Below, one piece after another: positions 55,237 through 62,700 of a DNA stretch of 64,000 bases (the stretch's first letter is position 1; each line of letters opens with the position of its first letter). The stretch lies in NCBI RefSeq assembly GCF_010500245.1, contig NZ_JAAGOX010000022.1, positions 186,001 through 250,000 on the forward strand, written 5' to 3'. The translations under genes and the position numbers were made by a program. The notes under the pieces are model-generated. The model was given only the letters and a program-made list of their open reading frames with translations, made no database searches and was not told the DNA's origin. Source of the DNA: Ruegeria sp. PrR005 (GTDB lineage Bacteria; Pseudomonadota; Alphaproteobacteria; Rhodobacterales; Rhodobacteraceae).

Positions 55237-56304
55237 TCAATTTGCGGGTTCGACGCCGGGGAAGACCCAGCTTCCATCCAGCACCTCCGGCGCTGCTCGA
55301 TAGAGCCGCACGGTGTATTGCCACCCCTCGACGAGCGGCAGGCAATTCACGCGCCCGTCCTCGCAGCCGCCCAGGTGCACGGTCATGGAAGCGTCCGAAT
55401 TGCGCGTTCCGCTGACGGAATTGACGACATAGGCGCCCATCGCGTTCGGCGCGAAATAGCGGTTCGCATCATAGAGGCTGACCGACCAGAAATCCTTGAC
55501 CGGAACCTCGGCAGGCACTTCGATCTTGTATTTCCCGACCGGTAGGTTCGGCGAGATCCCGAGATAAAGTGCCTCATCCTCGGGCAATCCGCCCCAGCCC
55601 CCGGCCGTCCCGATGAAATGCCGCACCGGATCGACATCCTCCTTCTTGCCGAACATGTGGAAACTGTTCGGCAGGTAGGCGCCGACACCGACGGCGGCCT
55701 TAACAAGCCCCATGTAGCTCTCCTGGTCATAGGGCGGGACGATGAAGGGCTCGGACGAAGCGGCCTCGATCGACATCTGGTCCTGGATCGCATGGACGGC
55801 GGCCAGGTCCGCGGGGTCGGTCGCATCCAGCAGCACGCGCAGGTAGACGGCGACATAGGGCGTGTGGAACGTGTCCATGTCGAGCGTATAGGTGCCGCCG
55901 CCGTGGAAGACCTTGTTAAGGTAGTGATCCTGGTTGATGACCATCGCCGACATGTAGCGGTCGCCGACATCGGGAAGAGTGAAGGTGGCGCCCTCGCTGA
56001 TATCGATGATCGCTGTGCTGTAGAGCGTATCCCGGTTTGCGCTGATGGTCGTCTGATTGTCGACGGGCATCATATCGCGGAAGTGGTAGAACTTGTTCAC
56101 CCCTCTGGCGAGGGCAACATATTTGCCGAACTCGATGTCTGTCGCGGCACGGATAAAGTTGTCGACGACAACCGGGATTTCCCTGCTGTCGGCAAGTTGG
56201 TCCATTGTGGCGTCGAAGTTCTGGGCGTGAGCGGGACCAGAGATTATCGCGGCCAGGAATGTCAGAAACACAAATGTGCGGTTTGCCAATTGTTTACCTT
56301 TCAT
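55237..56304 (-). CDS. DUF1254/DUF1214 domain exported protein, copy 2
   Basis: Exported protein of 355 residues, first gene of the two-gene operon. Start at 56304 (MKGKQLANRTFVFLTFLAAI signal), in preference to the further open 50 codons that overlap the divergent AraC gene. It shows ISANRDTLYSTAIIDISEGATFTLP, DFWSVSLYDANRYFAPNA and a cysteine pair GGCEDGRVNCLP also present in copy 1. Divergent from an AraC-type regulator with 75 bp between starts, the usual arrangement for a regulator controlling its neighbour. Confidence 0.88.
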   Translation of the reverse strand: MKGKQLANRTFVFLTFLAAIISGPAHAQNFDATMDQLADSREIPVVVDNFIRAATDIEFGKYVALARGVNKFYHFRDMMPVDNQTTISANRDTLYSTAIIDISEGATFTLPDVGDRYMSAMVINQDHYLNKVFHGGGTYTLDMDTFHTPYVAVYLRVLLDATDPADLAAVHAIQDQMSIEAASSEPFIVPPYDQESYMGLVKAAVGVGAYLPNSFHMFGKKEDVDPVRHFIGTAGGWGGLPEDEALYLGISPNLPVGKYKIEVPAEVPVKDFWSVSLYDANRYFAPNAMGAYVVNSVSGTRNSDASMTVHLGGCEDGRVNCLPLVEGWQYTVRLYRAAPEVLDGSWVFPGVEPAN

Positions 56305-56379
56305 GAGTCGCCTCTCAAGCCTTCGTTTCCCTGGCGTTTTATCATAGTGCCACCGGTCATTTTGTGACAAAGAGACGCC

Positions 56380-57399
56380 ATGAGACAGAAGTTGGTCAAC
56401 ATCATCGAACTGGCGCACGTCGTGGACATTCTCGACAGCTTCGTCCCGAAACACGTCGTCGAGAGTGCGCTTCGGACGGCCGGTCTCGACCGTAAGATGC
56501 TGTCAGAAGGAACCGGGTTTGTTTCCTACGCCGCTGAGGCCGTCATTCTGGAGTCCGTCGCCCGCGCGATAGGCGACCGCCATCTGGGTGCCAGGGTTGG
56601 CCAGGCCTTCGACTACTTGGCCTACGGAGCCTATGCGAACTATGTGCTGGGCGCACCCGATCTGGGATCTGCGCTCGATCGCGGCCGCCGCGCGTTGTCG
56701 CTTACGCATCCTGGCTCTGAAATCGTCTTCCGACAGACTGACACGCACGTTGTTGTCGGACGAGACTCGAAGGGCATGTCGGTTGTCGGCCACCGGCATC
56801 TTGACGAAGGGGCGCTGTTCGTTATCTCCAAAGTGGTCAGGTATTTCCTCGGGGCGGACTGGCGGCCCGATTGGTTCGAGCTTCCCGATGGGAGTAGCGA
56901 CGACACCTTGATGCTGGCGGATATACTCGGCGCACCTGTGAGGACTGGCGTCCAATCTCCGTCTGTCGCGATTCGGCTCAGCGACCTTGCCACGCGAAAC
57001 CCGCAAACCATGCAAATGCAAAAGACTATTCCATTGGAGGAACTCGGAGCGCTCATGGGCGTTGAGCCGGTTCAGTCCATGAAAGGCATGGTTCTGCAAA
57101 TCATGCGCGCTCATTTTCCGACAAATGTGCCGTCCGAGCGCAGCGTTGCGGCCCATATTGGGATCGGATCCAGGTCACTTCAGAGGGCTCTTCGCGCGGA
57201 AGGGACGGCATACAGGAAAATCCGAAGCAAGTTTATCGAGGAACAGGCGCGCGAAATGCTTCAGAAATCGGACATTCCGGTCGAACGGATCGCCGAAATG
57301 CTGGGATACAAAGAGCCGAAAAGCTTTCGCCGTGCGTTCAGGGAGTGGACCGGTTCGTCGCCAAAGAGCTTCCGAGGAAACCTAAGCGCAAACACTTGA
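56380..57399 (+). CDS. AraC family transcriptional regulator (OruR/ArgR-like)
   Basis: A 339-residue regulator. Residues about 20-210 match the arabinose-binding-like N domain of the AraC group that includes OruR/VirF-type regulators (VARAIGDRHLGARVGQAFDYLAYG). The C-terminal ~100 residues contain two helix-turn-helix motifs: VPSERSVAAHIGIGSRSLQRAL and IPVERIAEMLGYKEPKSFRRAFREWTG. Probably controls the divergent DUF1254 pair. Codon use looks less GC-biased than the flanking genes, hinting at acquisition, but I could not quantify this. Confidence 0.9.
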   Translation: MRQKLVNIIELAHVVDILDSFVPKHVVESALRTAGLDRKMLSEGTGFVSYAAEAVILESVARAIGDRHLGARVGQAFDYLAYGAYANYVLGAPDLGSALDRGRRALSLTHPGSEIVFRQTDTHVVVGRDSKGMSVVGHRHLDEGALFVISKVVRYFLGADWRPDWFELPDGSSDDTLMLADILGAPVRTGVQSPSVAIRLSDLATRNPQTMQMQKTIPLEELGALMGVEPVQSMKGMVLQIMRAHFPTNVPSERSVAAHIGIGSRSLQRALRAEGTAYRKIRSKFIEEQAREMLQKSDIPVERIAEMLGYKEPKSFRRAFREWTGSSPKSFRGNLSANT

Positions 57400-57769
57400 G
57401 CCGTTGCCGCTGATCACATTCGCAGAAACACGACGGATTTTCTGGAAACCCAAGGTGTCCCGAAGTCTGCCAAAAAAAAGAAAATTCCGAATTTCTCAGA
57501 CCTGCGCGTCGTCCGCTCTGCCGGCCTTTGCCGTTCTTGAGATTGTGCGGCTGCGGCGAATGGCAGGTCCGGTGACGCGGCATTGCGGAGACTGCAAACG
57601 GGGAAAAGGTCCGCAGAGGGCCGAAAGCATCAACTTGCCAACGACTTAGTGCCGGCATCGCTGGTACCTCTTTTAAACCCGCCCTTCCTCCCCAAAAGTT
57701 TTGCGTGTCATTGCCCGCGTCCGCGCGTAGCGTGCGCGCGAATCCGTGGACGAGCCTTTTGGAGCCTGC
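57400..57769. other. Noncoding region of 370 bp before the catabolic cluster
   Basis: No credible gene. It contains an A-rich run (ccaaaaaaaag, about 57470-57481), the shared 14-bp element at 57690-57703, a GC dyad cgcgcg-N7-cgcgcg near 57723-57741, and the GGAG ribosome site of the aminotransferase at 57761-57764. Confidence 0.6.
57690..57703 (+). promoter_or_regulatory. Shared 14-bp element, copy before the aminotransferase gene
   Basis: CCCCAAAAGTTTTG ends 67 bp before the start codon at 57770. The core CAAAA-G-TTTTG is a perfect inverted repeat. A TAG trinucleotide lies 25 bp downstream of the final G (57728-57730). The same element precedes the genes at 59120 and 62701. Confidence 0.6.
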
Positions 57770-59020
57770 ATGACCCAGATCACCCCCGCGTTGCTGACCG
57801 AAATCCGCAGCCGTTTCGCGCAAATCGACCAGTGCCCGGTGCAGGGCCCGCGCGTGTTCTTTGAAAATGCCGGTGGCGCGCTGACGCTGAATTCGGTGGT
57901 CGAGACATCGGCCCGCTATGCGGCGATCCCCGACAACCAAGGACGCGACAACCCGGGCAGCCACGAGCTGGTGCGGGTGATCAACAAGGCCAAGGACGAC
58001 ATGCGCGTGTTCATGAACGCGCCGGGGGGGCAGTTCTTTGTCGGCGAAAGCGGCACCGAGCTGACGTTCCGTCTGATCATGAACGCCTGTCTGGGCACCG
58101 AGCCGGGGGTGGTGCTGGGCAGCACGCTGGAGCATCCGGCCTCGCGCAGTGCCTGTGACCGCTGGGCGCGGGTGGCGGGGCAGCGGCATGTGCTGGTGGC
58201 CCATGACGATGCGACAGGCACGGTGACGGCCGAGGCCTATGCCGCGGCGGTGACGCCCGACACGGTGGTGGCGACCATCGTCCATACCTCGCCCGTGACG
58301 GGAATGGGGGTGGACCTGGAGGGGATCGCGGCGGCGATCCGGGCGGTGGCGCCCGAGGCCTATATCATCGTGGACGGCATCCAGCATGCGGCGCATGGGC
58401 GGATCGACCTGGCGGCTTACGGTGTCGATGGCTATGTGATCTCGCCCTACAAGATGTTCTCGCGCCACGGCTATGGGCTGGCCTGGATCTCGGACCGGCT
58501 GACGAAATTGCCGCATAACGGGCTGCTCAACGGGCCGGCAGACAATTGGGAGATGGGGACGCGGGATACCGGCAGCTATGCGACGCTGACCGATGTTGCG
58601 GATTACCTGGACTGGCTGGGCGCGCAGGTGAGCGATGCGACAGACCGGCGGGCGCGGTTCGTGGCGGCGGGCGAGGCGATCCATGCGCAGGAAAAGGCGC
58701 TGACCGACGCGATGATCCATGGCACCGGCAACCTGCCCGGGCTGAAGGACATGGAGAAGGTGCATATCATCGGCGGCATCGACAACCCGGCGCGCGAGGG
58801 GCTGGTGTCGCTCTGGGTCGAGGGCGTGGCCTCGGCCGAGGTGGTGGCGCAGCTGAATGCGCAGGGCATCCGCACCCATGTGCGCAAGGCCGATCACTAC
58901 TCGGGCAATATCCTTGATCCGCTGGGTCTGGACAGCTGCGTGCGGGTGTCGATGTGCCATTACAACAGCGTTCACGAGGTGGCGCAGTTCCTGGCGGCGA
59001 TGAAGACAATCGCAGCCTGA
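57770..59020 (+). CDS. Class V aminotransferase / cysteine-desulfurase-like PLP enzyme
   Basis: A 416-residue PLP enzyme. Start at 57770 (MTQITPALLTE) with GGAG seven bases upstream. PLP-site features are HTSPVTGMGVDL, the Asp of IIVDGIQHAAHG and the Schiff-base Lys in VISPYKMFSRHGYG. It belongs to the class V fold with isopenicillin-N epimerase and CsdA relatives; whether it is an aminotransferase, lyase or desulfurase is not visible. No obvious persulfide Cys loop near the C terminus except SMCHYNS. It lies 99 bp before the FAD-GcvT gene and shares a promoter element with it. Confidence 0.85.
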   Translation: MTQITPALLTEIRSRFAQIDQCPVQGPRVFFENAGGALTLNSVVETSARYAAIPDNQGRDNPGSHELVRVINKAKDDMRVFMNAPGGQFFVGESGTELTFRLIMNACLGTEPGVVLGSTLEHPASRSACDRWARVAGQRHVLVAHDDATGTVTAEAYAAAVTPDTVVATIVHTSPVTGMGVDLEGIAAAIRAVAPEAYIIVDGIQHAAHGRIDLAAYGVDGYVISPYKMFSRHGYGLAWISDRLTKLPHNGLLNGPADNWEMGTRDTGSYATLTDVADYLDWLGAQVSDATDRRARFVAAGEAIHAQEKALTDAMIHGTGNLPGLKDMEKVHIIGGIDNPAREGLVSLWVEGVASAEVVAQLNAQGIRTHVRKADHYSGNILDPLGLDSCVRVSMCHYNSVHEVAQFLAAMKTIAA

Positions 59021-59033
59021 CGCAAAACAAAAA

Positions 59034-59074
59034 CCGGCCCCCCACCCCAGAATTTTTGGCGGGTGCGGGGCCGG
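59034..59074 (+). terminator. Long GC-rich hairpin between aminotransferase and oxidoreductase genes
   Basis: ccggcccc (59034-59041) pairs with ggggccgg (59067-59074), and inside it caccc (59043-59047) with gggtg (59061-59065), giving a 13-bp stem. The shared 14-bp element overlaps the loop. No T run follows, so it may be a terminator, a stabilising stem or simply the dyad around the regulatory element. Confidence 0.45.
59045..59058 (+). promoter_or_regulatory. Shared 14-bp element, copy before the FAD-GcvT gene
   Basis: CCCCAGAATTTTTG ends 62 bp before the start codon at 59120. It forms the near-palindrome CCAGAA-T-TTTTGG. A TAG trinucleotide lies 26 bp after the final G (59084-59086). Confidence 0.6.
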
Positions 59075-59119
59075 GTCTGCGGCTAGGGTCGTTCGGGACA
59101 TAGAACGGAGACCCGCCCC

Positions 59120-61537
59120 ATGAAAACCCATGCCCAGGCCGTCGTGATCGGCGGTGGTCTTGTCGGTTGCTCGATCCTCTATCACCTGGCCAAACTGGGC
59201 TGGCGCGATGTCGTGTTGCTGGAGCGGGACGAGCTGACCAGCGGATCGACCTGGCATGCGGCGGCGAACATCCACGGGCTGCACGACAATAACAACGTCA
59301 CCCGTATCCAGCATTACACGATGAACCTGTACAAGGAGCTGGAGAAGGAGACCGGGCAGGGCTGTGGCGTGTTCCAGGCGGGCTCGCTCTATCTGGCGCA
59401 GACCGAAGCGCGCGAACACCAGCTGCGGCTGCAAGAGGCCAAAGCGCGGTATTACGGGCTGAATTTCTACGAGATCGACAAGGATCGCGCGAAGGAACTG
59501 CACCCGCTGGCGCAGTTCGACGATATCCGCTGCATCATGTACGAACCCGATGGCGGCAACGTGGACCCGTCGGGCGTGACCTATGCCTATGCCGCCGGAG
59601 CCCGCGCCATGGGCGCCACTATCGAGCGGTTCTGTCCGGTGATCGGAACCGAGCCCCAGCCGGATGGCAGCTGGATCGTGCGTACCGAAAAGGGCGATAT
59701 TCACACGCAATGGGTTGTCAATGCGGCGGGCCTGTGGGGGCGCGAGGTGGCGGCGCTGGCGGGGATCACCCTGCCGCTGCAACCGACCGAGCATCAGTAT
59801 TTCGTGACCGAGGCCATCCCAGAGGTGGCGGCGTTGGGCCGCCGCCTGCCCTCGATCGCGGACCGGGATGGCGAATATTACTTCCGGCAGGAAGGCAACG
59901 GGCTGCTGATCGGCGCCTATGAAAAAGACATGAAGTTCTGGGCCGAAAACGGCACGCCGCTGGATTTTGCCCATGACCTGTTCCCAGACGATCTGGACCG
60001 GATCATGGAAAACGTGATCCGCGCGACCGAGCGGGTGCCGGTGGCGGCGACGGCGGGCGTCAAGCGGGTGATCAACGGGCCGATGATCTGGTCGCCGGAT
60101 TCGAGTGCCCTGTGGGGGCCGGTGCCGGAATTGCGAAACTATTTCGTTTGCGGCGGCATCATTCCCGGCTTTTCGCAATCGGGGGGTCTGGGCCTGTTGG
60201 CGGCGCAATGGATGATCGAGGGCGAGCCGCAATACGACATGTTCGCCTGGGACCTGGCGCGGTTCGGCGATTGGGCCGACAAGAAATTCACAAAGGCGCG
60301 GGTGCAGGACCAGTATACCCATCGCTTTGCCATCCATTTCCCCAACGAGGAGCGCAGCGCCGGGCGGCCGGCGCGGGTGCGTCCGGCATACGAGATGCAA
60401 AGGGAGATGGGCGCGGTGTTTGGCATGAACTGTGGCTGGGAGCATCCGCTGTGGTTCGCGGAGCAGCCCGGAGTGAGTGAGACCGTGGGCTTTACCCGGC
60501 AGAACTGGTGGGAACCGGTGGGCCGCGAGGTGCGCACGCTGCGCGAGCAGGTGGGCGTGATCGACATCTCGAACTTTGCCAATTACGAGATCAAGGGGCC
60601 GGGTGCGCGGGACTGGCTGGACCGGCTGGTGGCGAACCGGGTGCCCACTGTCGTGGGCAGATCCTGTCTGACGCCGCTGATCGGTGTGCGGGGCGGGATC
60701 GCGGGCGATTTCACCATCACCATGACGGGCGAGGATGCCTATATGATGGTGGGGTCCGGCATGGCCGAACGCTATCACCAGCGGTTCTTCAACATGGTGG
60801 ATTTGCCCGGCGGCACCACGCTGGAGGTCGCGACCAACCGCATCGCGGGCTATAACGTGGCCGGACCCAAGGCGCGCGACATGTTGCAGCGGCAGACCAA
60901 TGCCGATCTGTCGAACGAGGCTTTCCCCTTCATGCGCTCGGCTATGATCGAGGTGGCGGGCGTGACCTGTCTGGCGATCCGGGTCAGCTTCACCGGCGAT
61001 CTGGGATGGGAGCTGCATTGCGCCGAGGCGGACCAGGTGAGGCTTTACACTGCGCTGATTGCGGCCGCGCGCGAGATCGGCGGCGGGCCGGTGGGAAGCC
61101 GGGCGCTGGGCAGTCTGCGGATCGAGAAGGGCTATGGCTCCTGGGGTCGGGAATACAGCCCGGAATACTGGCCGCAGGAAGTGGGACTGGAGCGGCTGAT
61201 CAAGGCGGACAAGGCGTTCCTGAACAAGGCGGCCTGGTTGAAGATCAAGGACAACCCGGTGCGCGAGGTGCTGTCGGTGTTCGAGATCGAGGCCGCGCAT
61301 GGGGCTGACGCCAGTGGCGGCGAGCCGATCTTTACGCCCGACGGGAAGCCGGTGGGGCGGGTGACCTCGGGCGCCTATGGTTACTCGGTGGGCAAATCAC
61401 TGGCCATCGGCTATGCCAATCCGGCGGTGGCGAAACCGGGCGACGTGCTGGAAGTGTTCCTGCTGGGCAAACCGCACAAGGCGGTGTTGCTGGCCGAGCC
61501 GCCGTTCGATCCGGCGGGCGCGCGGTTGCGCGGGTGA
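59120..61537 (+). CDS. FAD-dependent oxidoreductase fused to GcvT (DMGDH/SARDH-like)
   Basis: An 805-residue two-module enzyme. The N-terminal DAO-type FAD domain has VVIGGGLVGCSILYHLAKLG and GSTWHAAANIHG, where the His aligns with the covalent FAD-linking His of sarcosine and dimethylglycine dehydrogenases. The C-terminal half (from about residue 440) is GcvT-like: REVRTLREQVGVIDISNFA, RVSFTGDLGWELH, GSRALGSLRIEKGYGSWGRE, then a C-terminal GcvT beta domain (GKPVGRVTSGAYGYSVGKSL). Enzymes of this design oxidise an N-methyl group and pass the C1 unit to tetrahydrofolate. The exact substrate is unknown: sarcosine, dimethylglycine or another N-methyl compound. Confidence 0.92.
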   Translation: MKTHAQAVVIGGGLVGCSILYHLAKLGWRDVVLLERDELTSGSTWHAAANIHGLHDNNNVTRIQHYTMNLYKELEKETGQGCGVFQAGSLYLAQTEAREHQLRLQEAKARYYGLNFYEIDKDRAKELHPLAQFDDIRCIMYEPDGGNVDPSGVTYAYAAGARAMGATIERFCPVIGTEPQPDGSWIVRTEKGDIHTQWVVNAAGLWGREVAALAGITLPLQPTEHQYFVTEAIPEVAALGRRLPSIADRDGEYYFRQEGNGLLIGAYEKDMKFWAENGTPLDFAHDLFPDDLDRIMENVIRATERVPVAATAGVKRVINGPMIWSPDSSALWGPVPELRNYFVCGGIIPGFSQSGGLGLLAAQWMIEGEPQYDMFAWDLARFGDWADKKFTKARVQDQYTHRFAIHFPNEERSAGRPARVRPAYEMQREMGAVFGMNCGWEHPLWFAEQPGVSETVGFTRQNWWEPVGREVRTLREQVGVIDISNFANYEIKGPGARDWLDRLVANRVPTVVGRSCLTPLIGVRGGIAGDFTITMTGEDAYMMVGSGMAERYHQRFFNMVDLPGGTTLEVATNRIAGYNVAGPKARDMLQRQTNADLSNEAFPFMRSAMIEVAGVTCLAIRVSFTGDLGWELHCAEADQVRLYTALIAAAREIGGGPVGSRALGSLRIEKGYGSWGREYSPEYWPQEVGLERLIKADKAFLNKAAWLKIKDNPVREVLSVFEIEAAHGADASGGEPIFTPDGKPVGRVTSGAYGYSVGKSLAIGYANPAVAKPGDVLEVFLLGKPHKAVLLAEPPFDPAGARLRG

Positions 61538-61578
61538 GCCTTGTTTCGACCCGGTGCGCAAGTGGTCGGGTCGGATTT

Positions 61579-61614
61579 GAGTATTTGGGACCAGAAAGAA
61601 GCAGGATTGGTTTC
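61579..61614 (+). repeat. Dispersed intergenic repeat, copy 2
   Basis: gagtatttgggaccagaaag followed by aagcaggattggtttc matches the block at 22999-23033 with few differences. It lies in the 93-bp gap between two convergent genes. Confidence 0.6.
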
Positions 61615-61630
61615 TTGGGGTGGGTGGCGG

Positions 61631-62518
61631 TCAGCCTTCCATCCGGGCGGCGGCGTCGAGCAGCCAGGACTTGAAAAGCCGGACCGAGGGGGTTGGTGTG
61701 CGGCTTTTGAACCGGGCGCAATAGACCCACGGATTGCGGATGTCGGTCTGGAACGGTTCGATCAACTCGCCCTGGTCCAGATAGGGGCGGGCAAGCACAC
61801 GGGGCAGGGCGGCGCAGCCGAGGCCCTGGGCCGCCAGGCGTGCGGCGAGGGTGGAGACATCGGTCTTGTGTCCGCCGGTGGCCTCGAAGGACTTGATGCC
61901 GAAATGGCGCGCCATCAGTTCCCAGTAGATCGGGCGGCCGAGCACCTGGATCCGGCGGGCGCGCACCAGTTGCGCCGGGTCGGTGAGCGGGGCGCCGTCG
62001 ACCCGGAAATCCGGGGCACAGACCAGGACCAGCCGTTCATCCCAAAGCTGAACCGCGCCATCGGGGAGGTCATCGGTGTGATCCATGGTGATCGAGATAT
62101 CGGATACGTCCTGTTCCACATCGGACCAGACGGTGCCGTGTACCGTGACCAGGATATCGGGATGGGTGAGGTGAAAGTCGCGCAGCACGCCTGCCAGCCA
62201 GACCGAGGCCAGGCTGGTGGGGCAGGAGACAACCACCTCGCGCCGTCGCTTCTGGGACAGAAGCGCCTCGGTGGCGACGTCGATCTCTTGCAGGGCGTGG
62301 CGCACCGAAGGGAGATAGGCCTCGCCCACCTCGGTCAGGGCCAGCGCGCGGGGCAGGCGGACGAAGAGCGGGCGGCCGATATATTCCTCGAGCGAGCGGA
62401 CATGGTTGCTGACTGCCGATTGGGTGCAGTTCAGTTCCTCGGAGGCAGCGGTGAAGCTCAGGTGGCGGGCGGCGGCCTCGAACGAGCGCAGGAAGGTGAG
62501 ATGCGGCAGGTGTTTCAT
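61631..62518 (-). CDS. LysR family transcriptional regulator (GcvA-like)
   Basis: A 295-residue LTTR. The N-terminal winged helix-turn-helix has LPHLTFLRSFEAAARHLSFT and AASEELNCTQSAVSNHVRSLEE, typical of the GcvA branch, followed by LFVRLPRALALTEVGE. The effector domain begins about residue 90. GcvA-type regulators often control glycine, one-carbon or amine metabolism, which agrees with the neighbouring GcvT-fusion gene. It is divergent from the MmgE/PrpD gene (182 bp) and the palindrome at 62598-62634 in that gap is a candidate binding site. Confidence 0.9.
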   Translation of the reverse strand: MKHLPHLTFLRSFEAAARHLSFTAASEELNCTQSAVSNHVRSLEEYIGRPLFVRLPRALALTEVGEAYLPSVRHALQEIDVATEALLSQKRRREVVVSCPTSLASVWLAGVLRDFHLTHPDILVTVHGTVWSDVEQDVSDISITMDHTDDLPDGAVQLWDERLVLVCAPDFRVDGAPLTDPAQLVRARRIQVLGRPIYWELMARHFGIKSFEATGGHKTDVSTLAARLAAQGLGCAALPRVLARPYLDQGELIEPFQTDIRNPWVYCARFKSRTPTPSVRLFKSWLLDAAARMEG

Positions 62519-62597
62519 GGCACCAGTCTATTGCCGGTTGCCTGGCTCGCGGCAAGCCCTGTCCGGCCCGGCTTTGGTCAACGCAGAAACATGCGGG

Positions 62598-62634
62598 GCA
62601 AAAATAATCGGGCCATAGGCCCCGGCATTTTTGC
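62598..62634. promoter_or_regulatory. Palindromic operator with two inverted copies of the shared element
   Basis: GCAAAAAT (62598-62605) and ATTTTTGC (62627-62634) are perfect inverted arms around a second dyad cgggcc-ata-ggcccg-like (62609-62624). On the plus strand CCCCGGCATTTTTG (62620-62633) is the third full copy of the shared 14-bp element, 68 bp before the MmgE/PrpD start, with TAG 25 bp downstream (62658-62660). On the minus strand CCCGATTATTTTTG (62612-62599) is a weaker copy facing the LysR gene. Confidence 0.6.
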
Positions 62635-62700
62635 GTGTGGTGGGGCGGGCAGGCGTCTAGCCTTGGAGCCGGAGACGCCCGGCTGGGCGAAGGAGGCCAG

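Noticed and set aside
54053-55303. 416-codon plus-strand frame across the phosphatase pseudogene and DUF1254 gene
   Set aside because: Shadow frame spanning two minus-strand genes; no recognisable domain.
57338-61300. Antisense open frame of 1320 codons on the minus strand
   Set aside because: It lies opposite the aminotransferase and FAD-GcvT genes, is rich in Arg/His/Pro/Gln as expected for a shadow of GC-biased codons, and has no domain or ribosome site.
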